Assembly: GCF_030035675.1 (NCBI RefSeq)
Contig: NC_084483.1
Location: 5,165,501 to 5,229,500, forward strand
Source: Rhineura floridana
Taxonomy: Eukaryota; Chordata; Lepidosauria; Squamata; Rhineuridae
DNA: 64,000 nucleotides
Direction of reading: 5' to 3'
Of the stretch, positions 51,156-63,598 are shown piece after piece; within the stretch, counting starts at the first letter, position 1; the number at the start of each line of letters is the position of its first letter. The notes below the pieces were generated by a model that saw only the letters and a program-made list of their open reading frames with translations, was not told the origin of the DNA and did not search any database. A program made the position numbers and the translations under genes.

Positions 51156-51584
51156 TAAAAAATTCACTATTTGGTAACATTTCCAGTTATAGATGTAGCT
51201 AGGCTTGAGGATATATGTTTAAAAATTACTGAATTATTTCTTTCCAGTAAATTTTACAAAGAACAACAAATTGTTAGATTTGAGGACACAATTCATCCCC
51301 CCTACACAGGTGCATGAGGGTGAGTAACACTGATATAGGGCTTCCTCCCTAGCTAGCCCTTGCTGGGCATGCATATCAGTGCATGCCAGCTATCGCTCGC
51401 AAGAGGAGGCCAGTGTGTGCCCTGCAGCCACCATCCTTCTTCTGAAAGCCTTAGTCCACTTATGTTTCAGAGCACTTAAAACCAGAACCCTGGGAAGAAG
51501 ATGACATCTGTGTGCTTATATGAGAGGTATATATAGGACTTCTGTTCTGAGAGCACTGCAGCTGCTGTATTGCAGCTACGGACA

Positions 51585-51960
51585 GACAAATTTGTCCGTT
51601 TCATTTTCTCATTGTTTCAATCATAAGTTCAGTTTGCGTCATTTCCATTTCAGGTCGTGAACTTTGTTTTTATGTCCACCTGAAGATCTGTACACATTTT
51701 GGGGATATTTTTCTCCTATGCACTTGTAAAAGCAATTTTCCTGAGTATAATGCATTTTTGTATGTTATGTTCCCTAATGCAGTTTTGCACACACTTTCCC
51801 CTAATATATGCTTTTTATAATTTTTGCACATTTTTTGGGGTTGGAGAACTGCCTCACAAAATTTGGAGAAGTGTGGATTTTGAAAACTATATCTTAGTTC
51901 ACATACTAATTCAGGATGTGCAAAGTAGGCAGGGTCACATCAAAATGTGAAGTGAAGGTT
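51585..51960 (+). mobile_element. hAT-like element with internal subrepeats, copy 3
   Basis: tgcatttttgtatgttatgt, acactttcccctaatatatg and cctcacaaaatttggagaag parallel the copy at 46985. Ends are not clear. Confidence 0.4.
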
Positions 51961-53020
51961 TTAAAAACGGTTTGATTTAAAAATAGCATTTTGAGTAGAT
52001 ACTGTTTGGCTTTTCTGAAAAATAATAAATGAAAGACGCAAGGCTACAGTCAAGTATATGCTTTGATTGTTGCAATCTCACTGGATCTGTGCAGCTTGGC
52101 TAGCAGGCCTACTTGAAATTAAAAGTATTACTTCACATTTCAAGAAACGTTACTCACCTAGTATATAGGTGCAGAAGCTATATCAATATTAGGGTACGAT
52201 TTAAGAGGGTTACAGTGCAAAATCTGCTGAGAGGTAAGTGCCACTGAATTTGGTGAGGTTTACCCCCACAAAAGCAGATATAAGATTGCAGTGTTAGAAA
52301 TAGTAGGAAATAAGCAGTGGCTAAATTAGTTGAAGGCTTTACATTAAAGAAAACATGTAACTCTCAAGCTCAAACCTAATATGCTAAATTTCAACACGGA
52401 GTGGATTTTTATGGCCAAATTATAAGGTCCTGGAAGTCAAAGTTTATAATGGAAAACACTGATAAAAACCTACGTATGGTATTGCAACTGCATCAGGATG
52501 AGAAAATTGGCTTGGATAATATCTCCTTCTGGAATGACTGCCATTCTAAATGATTCTGCATTTCCATAAATCTAAGCTAACTCAGTAATTCAAAATTATT
52601 AAGATTTAAGCTTAGTACTAATAAACAGTAAACTTATGGGCTATTGCTAAAATAACCGCTGGTCTGTCTTCTCTACTGCAGGCGGTCTTTCAGCTGCATT
52701 GACACCAGAATGAAAATACTTCAAACCATCTTGAAACTAAATGTGTAAAGTTGCAAAAAGACAGGCTGCTAAAATCCACCACAACCATTTGTGCTAGCAA
52801 AAGCATTAAAAAAAAAGCACAGTGCACTAGAGTACAATTCCTTTTTATATTGTTTTATACTAATACTGCTACACTGTGACAGCTGTCTCAACATATTACT
52901 GCAATATGTCAGGAACAACGCACAGAGGGACATGTAATGTAACTCAAACATACTGTATTTCTTTGTACCTACTTAAAACTTTTTGCAGATTACCTTTTAA
53001 AAAAAGTCTTAACTGGTTTT
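51961..53020. other. No gene recognised
   Basis: Unique-looking AT-rich DNA. An acceptor-like site near 52679 was considered and rejected. Confidence 0.4.
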
Positions 53021-53500
53021 TTTCTGCAGCAGGAACAGGCCTGGCGCCAAAGGGCAGCCAGGTTGGGCCCTGGCCAAGGGTCCCTGCAGCTCAGAGGGGC
53101 CACTGAAGGCCCCTCCTTAGAGTGGGAGGATGGCATTCCTGTTCCACAATCTGCAGCAGTGTCAGGTCCTGCAACCCAACGCTACAGTGGATCACGGAAA
53201 GGGAGCTCCCAAGTACCCTCCCATACAGGTAGTGCAGGATTCAGTAAGCCTACCCACATGCCCCACATACCTGTCCCATCAGGGTGAGTGCCATGCGTGC
53301 TGTACGTGGATGCCTACCATCAAGATGGTGGCAGAACGCAGGTGGAGCATGCAGGAGGGCTTATTAGCCCTGTGCTGCCTTATTGGAAGGGGCCATGGCA
53401 CAGTCATGCCTGGCACCGGTCCCCAGCAGGAAATAATTCCACTTTTACGTCATAGGGTTAATGAGTCTGACTATCCACAATGTGGAATTTAGTTTTAAAT
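53021..53500. other. GC-rich unclassified block
   Basis: caggcctggcgccaaagggc and gtcccatcagggtgagtgcc lie in a GC-rich stretch with overlapping chance reading frames. Possibly an old repeat. Confidence 0.3.
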
Positions 53501-53534
53501 CAGGAGGGACAAATCTGTCAATTGTGGTATGTCT

Positions 53535-53698
53535 CAGACTGCATACACACCATACCTTTAAAGCACATTCCCCTACCCAAGAATCCTGGGAACTTTAGCT
53601 TGTTAAGGGTGCTGGGATTTGCAGCTCTGTGAGGGGTAAATGACACAATTTTGGTGGGTAGGTGTGCTTTGAATGTGATTTAAAGGTATGGTGTCAGT
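53535..53698. mobile_element. Foldback MITE
   Basis: acaccatacctttaaagcac at the left and the inverse gatttaaaggtatggtgt at the right flank agaatcctgggaactttagc, a common vertebrate foldback layout. Confidence 0.6.
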
Positions 53699-53719
53699 TT
53701 CATTTTGCCCTATTTCCAC

Positions 53720-53985
53720 ATTAGTATGTGATTTTAAAAAAAAAAAAGTTCGCACAAAAATTCATAAACATTTTCGGGAGCATTTATCCTAATATACTCA
53801 TTTTTGAACATAATTTGCCTCATATAGCCATTTTGCAAGCAATTTCCCCTGATACAATGTATCTTATACATTATTTTCACCACTATATGCATTATAGTGT
53901 GCATTTTCTCCTACAGACACTTTTTGTATTCATTTTTTGATTGCATCACAAAATCTGGAGATATGTGAATTCACTTTAGGGTAAC
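53720..53985 (+). mobile_element. hAT-like element with internal subrepeats, copy 4
   Basis: Repeated actcatttttgaacataatt and atgcattatagtgtgcattt units match the family at 46985 and 51585. Confidence 0.4.
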
Positions 53986-54110
53986 ATAGGAAGTTGCATT
54001 ATACTCCATCAGACCCACTGGTCCATCTAGCCCAATATGGTCTTCACTGACTAGCAGCAGCTCTCAATGGGTTCTCTCCCAGCCGTAACTGGAAACTGGT
54101 TTGGAAAGTG
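53986..54110 (-). mobile_element. tRNA-derived SINE (family 2) fragment
   Basis: taggaagttgcattatactc, then tcagacccactggtccatct, is the reverse of the copy at 40197. Truncated before the tRNA head. Confidence 0.65.
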
Positions 54111-54683
54111 CAAATTAGTACACATCTTAAATGAATGTCTCCCACACCCCTCGTTTTAGGATCTCCACCTTTCCTGTCTAATTATCTTTATCCATGCATT
54201 TCTCCCCACTTACATAACTGCATGATAACTGGTAAAATATTTTCATTTAGAAATATGGATTATTATCTGGGCAATTTGCTACTCTTATCAAAATTCTGTT
54301 ATTTTAACTATTTTTTCACACCCTTAAATTAATGTAGATATTTTACTTAAACTAGCAGCAGGAGTCCTATTTCACTTTTGTGCAGGGTAGGGAGAGGCAG
54401 AGTTCCCTTTTAGACACATTTTTATACATTAGTTATCTACATAAATTAGACCCAAGATAGTCATGCAAGTATTCTGATGAGTCATTTTGTAGGAAACGAC
54501 AGGTGTGTTCTAGGAAGCTATCTTACACCCTTCATTCCTTTAAACCCAATATACTTCCACCATCTGAAAAATGACCAGGTAAATGGATGTCATTAAAGAT
54601 CCTGTCTTAATGAAACAGCATCTGTACCTGTCTCTCTGCTCACCCCACCTCTTTCCTGTGGATAGCAACTTTGGGGGAGGACC

Positions 54684-54817
<134 letters not shown>

Positions 54818-56250
54818 ATATCCCTTCCTTCCAGTAGGAGCCCAGGGCAGCAAACAAAACACTAAAAACACCCCAAAGCATCCTAAAAATAGACTTTAAA
54901 GATGTTTGTTTTAATATATTTTAAAAATGTGTTAAAACAAAACATCTTTAAAAATACCTTTTTTTAAAAAAAGCTTTGAAAACATCTTAAAAAGCAATTT
55001 CAACACAGATGCAGATTGGGATAAGGTCTCAACTTAAAAGGCTTGTTGAAAGAGGAAGGTCTTCAATAGGTGCTGAAAAGATAACAGCGATGGCGCCTGC
55101 CTAATATTCAAGGGGAGGGAATTCCAAATGGTAGGTGCCGCCACACTAAAGGTCCATTACCTATGTTCTGCAGAACAAACCTCCTGATAAGGTGGTATCT
55201 GCAGAGTGCAGTGATCGACTAGGTATATAAGGGGTAAGACGGTCTTTCAGGCATCCTGGTCCCAAACTGTGTAGGGCTTTGTACACCAAAACCAGAACCT
55301 TGAATTTAGTCCGGTAGCTAATGGGCAGCCACTGCAATTCTTTCAGCAGCGGAATGACATATTGGTGATATCCTGCCCCAGTGAGCAGTCACACCACTGC
55401 ATTTTGCACCAGCTGAAGCTTCCGGACGAACCTCAAGGGCAGCCCCACATAGAAAGCATTACAGTAATCCAGCCTGGGGAGTACCAGTGCATTGGCAACA
55501 GTGGTCAGGCTATCCTGGTCCAGAAACAGCCATAGCTGTCTTACCAGCCGAAGCTGGTAAAAGGCACTCCTAGCCACAGAGGTCACCTGGACCTCTAGTG
55601 ACAAAGATGGATCCAGGAGCACCCCCTGACTTCAAACCTGCTATTTCAGAGGGAGTACAACCCTATCCAAAGCAGGCAATTGACCAAATATCCAAACTCA
55701 GGAACCACCAACCCACAGTGTCTCCGTCTTGCTCGGACTTAGACTCAGTTTATTGGCCTTCATCCAGCCCACCACCGAGTCCAGGCAGTGGTCCAGGGCT
55801 TGCACGGCCTCTCCCAGTTCAGATGTTACAGAGAAATAGAGCTGGGTATCATCTGCTGACACCTCACCTCAGATCTGCTGATGACCATTCCCAAGGGCTT
55901 CATATAGATGTTAAACATCATCGGGGACAAGGTGGTACCCTGCAGCACCCCACAGCACAACTACCAGGGGGGCTGAAACACAATAGGTCAATGGTATTCT
56001 CTGAAAATGACCATGGAGATTGGATTGGAACCACTGTAAAACAGTGCCTCCAATACCCATCTCACCAAGTGTGGCCTGTGGGTAGGAGCAGAACCACACC
56101 TAACACATGGCCCCTGACAGCAAGTGTCATACCCAAGCCTGAAGCCAGACTGAAATGGGTCTAAATAATCTGCTTCATCCAGGGTTTTCGCAGTAGGCCA
56201 GCCACTAACTCTCTCAATTGCCTTGCCCAAAAAAGGGATATTAGTACTGA
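54818..56250 (-). mobile_element. L2 LINE, 5'-truncated
   Basis: 3' UTR at the left. Minus-strand translations include QLRLVRQLWLFLDQDSL, RLDYCNAFYVGLPL, RKLQLVQNAV, GGTVLQWFQSNLHG and NIPFLGKAIERV, all L2 RT segments. Several frame breaks. Confidence 0.9.
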
Positions 56251-57330
56251 ACAAAAAACACCAAAAATAGCATCAGAAAATAATAGTATAAAAGGGACCA
56301 GCCACATGTCTAAGAAGCTTAGTAAAATAAAGAAGTCTCTGGAATCCACTTAAAGGCACTGAGAGAGGGGACCAAGTGGAGTCTGTAGAGGCCACTATTG
56401 AAAAAGCCCTGTTCCCAGTACCTGCTAATGATAAACTTTTAGTGACTAGCCAGAGATCAACTTTTAGTGACAGGTAGCATTATGTCTTTGTTCATGTGAG
56501 CAGGGAGTGGGCCTGTGCTGATTATCCATGCCCCTGATGTCTTGTATGATTGCTTGACACGTCAGATCTTTCTAGAAGCAGACAGGTATATGCAGAATGC
56601 AAGTTGAATCTCCTAACATGTATTTGCATTTGTGATTATTTTTTTTTGCCATTTCTGAATTACTTCTCCAGGAACGTCGTTAGAGCAATGCAAAAAATGC
56701 ACATTCTAAAACACAATAAAATCAAGCAAGTGTAAACAAATTAATTCATCATTAATATCAATGAAAATATCAATGAATGAAGAGCAGGCATGGTTAGTTG
56801 ATAATTTTCTTTTTCAAAATAGCAGCATTTCTTAGACATTCTCTGCCAAAACGCTCTTTGAACACTGTTTTTATTTATGATAGGTAGCTTGTTTTCCCAA
56901 TAAAATAGGGAACTGTTTTGCTCTCAGAACACAGTCTTAGCACAGCTGTGCACTGTGCCATTCCTCTTTCTGCCTGAAGCCATGGATCATTCGCCGGCAA
57001 TATGTTATCTCTTCCCGCTTGTTTTCTTCTTACAGGCTTCTAAATTATTTGCTGTCTTCCCCCAAGTCTCATTCTTCCTTTACTAAGCAGGCTTTCTAGA
57101 CAGACCATTCACACAGCTAGCCAGGCCTTGAGAGCCAAGAACTGGTGTTCTTCTGCTTAGTCCATGCCAACCAAAACAATCCCCTTTTGCCAGTCAGTAC
57201 CCAATTCTGCCAGTGGACTGAAAAAAATACTTATAGTATATTACAGCAAAGCAGGAAGGCATTGTAAGTTTGCTCTTCATATTTCTTCTTCTTCTAAGGA
57301 AATTCTGTAATGATTCAAGGCATGGCATGC
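56251..57330. other. No gene recognised
   Basis: Nothing that I can support beyond a possible L2 3' UTR scrap at about 56350-56470. Confidence 0.35.
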
Positions 57331-57334
57331 TTGC

Positions 57335-57712
57335 CTATTTCACATATAATGCTAAGCCATGGTTTGTTAACCACAAATTAATCACAAGTTGTCTTTGCAG
57401 TCAATCAAACAAACAACGGCTTGTTTCTCCAAAGCGTGATTATTTTACCAGCTGCCTATGTAGCTTGGTAATCACCTGGAGCGGGGTTAAGAAAGTGTGC
57501 TGGAGGATTCACACATCATTCCAAGCCTTAGTTTAAAAAAGTCACCCCCCCCAAAGGCTTGTAAACCAATGACAAATCATGGCTTCAGACTGTAGTTTGT
57601 TGGCAGTAAACAAACCATAGTTTAGCCACTGGACAGGGTTCACACATAACTCTGAACCGTGGTTTAATAAAGCATAGGTTAATAAACTATGGCTTACCAT
57701 TATGTCTGAACT
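57335..57712. mobile_element. Foldback DNA element
   Basis: TTCACATATAATGCTAAGCC at the left pairs with the complement of GGCTTACCATTATGTCTGAAC at the right. The interior is rich in ccatggtttg/aaaccatagt words in both orientations. No clear target duplication. Confidence 0.5.
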
Positions 57713-58354
57713 ACGTCACTGTTGTGTACAGAAAACAGGCAGGAGACGGGGAGAACGAGGAGAAGGTGTTTACAGTACTGTGTGCATGGGAGGGAGGCAC
57801 TTGCCTTTCTTGTTTCTCCAAGGAAAAGTTATATCATTGTTCCTGACATGCAACTGTTTGCTTTTCAAGGTGGTTCTTAATTCAGGAGATAAATTTTATT
57901 CAAATGGCCAAATTTTCAAATGCAGAGGGATTTGCAGGGGGGGGGGAGGAGCAAGTTCAAAGGCACAATTTGGCGGCTGGGAGAAATCAAATTTTAAAAA
58001 TGCAAGACCAAAGCGGGAAATGAAATTTGAACAGGGAGCATTTCACAGACCTGAAATGTGTTGGAAACAACTAGGGGTGCTAATATGCGTGTGTGATTCC
58101 TCGTTTAAAGTACCGACTTGTTCATTTGTTTTCACAGGGTCCTTCTCTTTGTTCTAAGTTAGAGATGGCTTCTCCAAACAAGCTTCAAGGCTCTGCAGTA
58201 GCCATATGTATGTCTGTTGTTAAATGCTACTTCAATTTCCAGCAGTAATAAACCTTACATTTCTTTGTTTTTCAACCATCCCCCTTGCCAGACTAGTTAT
58301 TTCTGCACTCTGATATATATATCAGTCCCCCCCATCTTGTTTAAGGTCTTTTTT

Positions 58355-58545
58355 ATAGACTTTTAAGGGCATATCCATACCATCAAGTATTTATACAATG
58401 TTTTATACCAGTTTTCCTGTTGTGGCTCCTTCAAGTTGTTTGGGAGAATGCTGAGAATTCTGTTAGAGATCCCTCCCCCTCTTCACAGAACTAGAGTTCC
58501 AATGATTCTTGGCAGTGAAAGAAGGAGATTAAACTAGAGCAGGGC
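58355..58545. mobile_element. Decayed foldback MITE
   Basis: gcatatccataccatcaagt and ctgagaattctgttagagat with tctagttct-type blocks resemble the family at 53535, but more divergent. Confidence 0.35.
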
Positions 58546-59079
58546 CTCGCTGAGTAACCATATCATCCTGGTGTCCGTGTGCACAGAAGGGCATGTAGGG
58601 AGGGGGCCTTTGCATCTACAGCTGTAGGCACAAAGGCTTCCATACAACCTGGAACCATGTACTTCTGTAGCTGTACACAGAAAAGCCTGCATATGTTCAT
58701 GCTGTACACATGGATGCTGGTGTTACGTGGCACATGTGATTTGTGGGAAGGGCTACCTGATGTAGCCCCACTCTCCTCCCCCCTTTGATATGTGTGCAGG
58801 GAATGAACTGTTCATTCTGTAACTGCAGCAAATGGGATCTGCAGCTTGTAGTTCTGAAAGCCAACATTTCAAGGCTGCTGTCCTATATAAATAAGATACT
58901 TCTTACTTATATAGGATGATACGCTATGATTCTAGCCATCATTCACCAAGCTAGGAAAAGGTACAACTTTTCTGGTTTATCCATAACTAGTAATAGAAAT
59001 AAATGTTAAAATATACACTTGTTCTTCAATAGTTGTTTATGAAACTTTGCAACAGGGCATTTTCAAGTTCATTGAATAT

Positions 59080-59165
59080 GGCAGTCCCCAAAAGCTTATG
59101 CCATAAAAACATTTTCAGTCTTTTTGTTATGTTGTAGTAGCCATACTCTGTTATTTGCCTCCAGC
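59080..59165 (+). mobile_element. Penelope-like tail remnant
   Basis: ccaaaagcttatgccataaa followed by a gtagtagccatactctg phrase matches the copy near 10317. Confidence 0.35.
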
Positions 59166-59619
59166 AACAAAGTGGTAGACTGCCTTTAACCATGGAGGCT
59201 CTGTTTGATATGTCATGGCTAATATCCATGGTTAGAAATGTCTTCCTTGTTTGCTTTTCTTTTTAATTCTGCAACTAGCGGTTATCACCATATGTGGTAA
59301 TGAGTTCTATAAATTAATTATCCGATGTGTGAAGAAATCCTTTTGTTTGATATGATTCTATACCAATCAATTTTATTGGGTGATCTTTGGGCATAATGTC
59401 AATGTTTGCTAGCCAAAACAACATCATTTGATACTGTTTTTTTTCTTTTGCCCGTCACATGCAGTGACTTTTATTACCTGTTTGCATTTTCAGTGGTTTG
59501 TTCATCTTTCTTTAAGCGTCTTTCAGCTAATTTGAGGGGGTGTGTGGATGAGGGGCAGGGAGGGAAAACAAGCCCATCAACATTATAATTGGTGCTAACC
59601 TATGATTTGTTCGCTTTCC

Positions 59620-60010
59620 TTTCTCCTGCTCATTTAGCTTCTGCGGCAGCTCATGTTTCTCCTCTTCCACTCTGCTTTAAATCCCAAATGGTGTCAATTA
59701 TCCACAACTCTCACAGGGTCTGTACCATCTGAATAACAATTCATTAACCTTCACTTTCCTCTGCTGATTAGCACGCCCCCACTACATCCCTAATGTGGGA
59801 GACAGCATGTCAGAAACTCAGCCAAACTTTTTAATTATGCAAATAATACAATACCCGGAGATAATTATTTTGCTGGAGACCTGTGGCTGCACGCTTCCTG
59901 CTCTTGTAGGTTTTTAACATCCCATTCTCCCCCCCCTTTGTATTATCTGAGCACTGTCAAGGAGAATGAAGGATTTTCCACTTAGTTTCAGGTAGGTGAT
60001 CCCCAAGGAG
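59620..60010. promoter_or_regulatory. Possible conserved non-coding block
   Basis: Repeat-free sequence with clustered homeodomain- and POU-type words, including TTTTTAATTATGCAAATAAT (octamer ATGCAAAT at about 59838) and GGAGATAATTATTTTGCTG. There is no coding signal. Function is only inferred from motif density. Confidence 0.25.
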
Positions 60011-60631
60011 ACCAAGCACAGAAATGGACCGTTGGTTTTAGAATGTATATCAGTTTTTTATGAGATGGGTAAGGAGCATCAAGCATTAGTACTGAGTTCC
60101 AATACTCTGCATGTGAGTGCAAAAAACCAGCAAATGTGTACAGATATTCATACTGGGGGGGGGATCAGCTGACTTTTTATTCCATGTCTGTTTCTGTCTT
60201 ATGTACTGGTGAGACTGGAGAGAGCGAGCTAGAGAGTAAAAAATATTATCATTTAGAATGGGCCTTCCTTTATTCAAGATATGAACCCTTATGGAATAAA
60301 CACAGACTATTTCCTTTTGTTCAACAGATATGTCTGTTGACATCAGGTCACCTTTTATCATGTGTCCTTATATGGGACAATACTTGTGTATGGGTTGTTT
60401 TCACTTGTGGTGTTCAGAGTATAATTTAGTCATAAAAAACACGAGCCCTTCAGCTGTATCAGAACAAAGGCATATTTAGTCAAGCATCTTGTTCCCAGTG
60501 TGGGCACAATAATGGCCCCCTCTCCCATAGTTGTTTCCCATGACTGGTTTACAGAGACATGCTCTAATACTAGAGGTAATATATAGCCATCATGAGTTGT
60601 AGCCATGAATTTGACTAAGATTTTGACCCCT

Positions 60632-61846
60632 TAGAATCATAGAATAGTAGAGTTGGAAGGGGCCTATAAGGCCATCGAGTCCAACCCCCTGCTCAATGCA
60701 GGAATCCAAATCAAAGCATTCCTGACAGATGGCTGTCCAGCTGCCTCTTGAATGCTTCCAGTGTCGGAGAGCCCACTACCTCTCTAGGTAATTGGTTCCA
60801 TTGTGAAACTGCTCTAACAGTTAGGAAGTTTTTCATGATGTCCAGTTGAAATCTGAAATCCTGCAACTTGAGCCCATTATTCTGTGTACTGCACTCTGGG
60901 ACGATCGAGAAGAGATCCCGGCCCTCCTCTATGTGACAACCTTTCATGTACTTGAAGAGTGCTATCATATCTCCCCTCAGTCTTCTCTTCTCCAGGCTAA
61001 ACATGCCCAGTTCTTTCAGTCTCTCCTCATAGGGCTTTGTTTCCAATCCCTTGATCATCCTTGTTGCCCTCCTCTGAACCCGTTCCAGTTTGTCTGCATC
61101 CTTCTGGAAGTGCGGAGACCAGAACTGGAGACCAGAACTGGAAGCAGTATTCAAGATGAGGCCTAACCAGTGCTGAATAGAGGGGAACTAGTACTTCACG
61201 TGATCTGGAAACTTCTGTCAATGCAGCCTAATATAGCATTTGCCTTTTTTGCAGCCACATCACACTGTTGGCTCATATTCTGCTTGTGATCAACAACAAT
61301 TCCAAGATCCTTCCCACATGTCGTACTGCTGAGCCAAATATCCCCCATCTTATAACTGTGCATTTGGTTTCTTTTTCCTTAGTGTAGAACTTTGCATTTA
61401 TCCCTGTTGAATTTCATTCTGTTGTTTTCAGCCCAATGCTCCAGCCTATCAAGGTCCCTTTGAATTTTGTTTCTGTCTTCCATGGTATTAGCTATGCCCC
61501 CCAACTTTGTATCATCTGCAAATTTGATAAGCATGCTTTGTACCTCCTCATCCAAGTTGTTAATAAAAATGTTAAAGAGCACTGGGCCCAGGACCGAGCC
61601 CTGTGTTACCCCACTCATTACTTCTGCCCAGTTTGAGAAGGAACCATTGATAAGCACTCTTTGAGTACGATTCTGTAGCCAACTGTGGATCGATCTGATA
61701 GTTGTTTCATCCAGCCCACATTGCTAATCAGAATATCATGGGGCACTTTGTCAAAAGCTTTGCTGAAGTTGAGATATATTATGTCCATAGCATTCCCACA
61801 GTCTACAAGGGAGGTTATCCGATCAAAAAATGAGATGAGATTATCT
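60632..61846 (-). mobile_element. CR1 LINE, 5'-truncated, younger subfamily
   Basis: The 3' end (agaatcatagaatagtagag) is at 60632. Minus-strand reading segments include MSGVTQGSVLGPVLFNIFIN, KFADDTKLGG (RT palm), [36 protein letters not shown] and VSQWNQLPREVV. Frame breaks are few. A duplication of about 14 bp (gagaccagaactgg) lies near 61114-61141. Confidence 0.93.
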
Positions 61847-63365
61847 AACTAATTTGGTGGTCATCACTACATCCTGTGTAGCAAATTCTATAGTTTAGCT
61901 ATGCACTCTGAAGAATCTTTTGCCTGTTCTGAATCTGCCAACATTCAGCTTCATTGAATGGTCCCAATGAAGTATGTTCTAGTATGATGAGAGGAGAAAC
62001 AGTCTTCTAATCTACTGTTTCTACACCATGCACAATTTTATACACTGTATCATGCCCTCCCTTACTTGTCTTTTTTTTTTTTAAAACTAAACAAAAAGGA
62101 CCAAATGTTGTATCATTTTCTGAAGGGGAGATATATCAGCCCATTTACAATTTTGGTTTCCATTTTCTATAACTTTTCCAGGTCTACAATATCTTTTTTT
62201 AAGGTGCAGTGATCAAAACTATACACAGTATTCCAACTGTGGCTATACCGTAGATTTGGAGCATTATAATACTGGCAGTTCTATTTTTGATTCCTTTTCT
62301 AATGTTCCCAACATGGAATTTTTTCACAGCAATGTCATGCTTAATGTTTTCATTGAGGTATCTATCATAATCCAAAAAGCCATTTCCTGGTCAATCACCA
62401 CCTGCTCTAATCCCATAAGTGTATAAGTGAAGTTAAGACATTTTTTGCCCCAGTGTGCTTCTTTGTATGCTTACTTATATTGAACCACATTTGTCATTTC
62501 AATGGCCATTCCCACAGTTTGGAGAGATCATTTTGTTGGGATAAGCAAGCTTGCATGCTTTTAATAGGGAGATGTCTCTTCTAGCCAGAATTTGGGGACA
62601 CTCTATGCTTGTTTACAGTAATGTAACTTCCTATTAGTGGGGTTATTTCCCCTCTTCTCTTCCTCTTCTTTGTTAAGAAATATTGTTCTCTTATTAGCCT
62701 AATTCTCCATTAAGCCACAGGAGAGAGAAGCATCCATAGGCTTCTCTTCCAGATGATCCCAATCATGGACTAAATCTACTGCCTAGTTCTATCTTTTCTC
62801 ACCAAGTTAGAGCCTATGTTTCCTGAACATATGAAAGGTGGTGAGTTAGCATTCTTAATACTTTTTACCAAAGAAGACTGTTCTCTGTTTTTATTCAGCT
62901 AGTCTGAATGAGAGGAAGATGGACTGGTTAATTCTCATTCCACTTTGCAAAATTTATACTCTGCTAAAAAAAGAACAACTAAACTGTTTCTATTTCATTT
63001 TAAACCAAATACATTTTGAAGTTCTTCTGTATCCCTTTTAGTTTTTGCCACCCTAAATAATTTAAGGTCATCAGCAAACTCCACCACCTTCCTGCTCATC
63101 CCTAAGATCACTTATGAACATGTTAAAAAAGTGCTGGTTCCAATGCAGGGCCTTGGAAAGTCCCACAGTTCACATCCCTCCTTTGTGAGAACTGTCCATT
63201 TAGTCCTACTCTTTGCTTCTTGTTCTTTAGCCAGTTACTGATCCATAAGAGGATGTCTTCTCTTATCCCATGATACCTCAGTTTGTTCAGCACTCTTTGG
63301 TGAGAAATAATGTCAAAAGCGTTTAGAAAAGCCAAATAATCAATGTCTACCAGATCACCCCCACC
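61847..63365 (-). mobile_element. CR1 LINE fragment, older subfamily, with an insertion
   Basis: Minus-strand order from right to left is RT (VDIDYLAFLNAFDIISHQ, LNKLRYHGIREDIL, ISNWLKNKKQRVG) then the C-terminal region, parallel to the copy at 48438 but more divergent. A 476-bp block without CR1 similarity interrupts it at 62536-63011. Confidence 0.8.
62536..63011. mobile_element. Unclassified insertion within CR1
   Basis: CR1-like sequence stops and resumes around this block, and CATTTTG occurs on both sides (62529-62535 and 63012-63018), as a target duplication would. No family was recognised. Confidence 0.45.
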
Positions 63366-63474
63366 TGCACACATGCAGAAACTGGCTACTCTAGACAGTG
63401 GTGAGATCCTAAAGGAGCTGCACACCAGGGTAATTTGAAACCTGCTCAGAAAGTCCTGTGTTTTGCTTTTTCAG

Positions 63475-63598
63475 TTCTGCAGACATCAAGAGGAATAAGC
63501 TGCTGAAAACCAGTGATCCAGAGCTGTACTCCGCCATTTTTGACTCTTTAATAGCACACCGGGACTATTTTACCATCCTAACAGATAATTGTGATTAA
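63475..63598 (+). CDS. Candidate terminal coding exon, unidentified
   Basis: A good acceptor (gtgttttgctttttcag, ending 63474) is followed by a 40-codon open frame starting SADIKRNKLLKTSD and ending in stop TAA at 63596-63598. The composition looks protein-like (ELYSAIFDSLIAHRDYF). I do not recognise a family. A 40-codon open frame by chance is not rare, and no upstream partner exon was found. Confidence 0.25.

Noticed and set aside
52679-52750. Acceptor-like tctgtcttctctactgcag followed by a 22-codon open frame
   Set aside because: Too short, no known motif, and no partner exon or downstream poly(A) context. Chance is more likely.
57702-58157. 151-codon open frame
   Set aside because: No domain, low-complexity glycine run, and partly inside the foldback element. 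Probably chance.
63379-63429. Short open segment KLATLDSGEILKELHTR before the candidate terminal exon
   Set aside because: It would leave an intron of only about 45-55 bp before 63475, too short for a vertebrate, and its frame does not continue.
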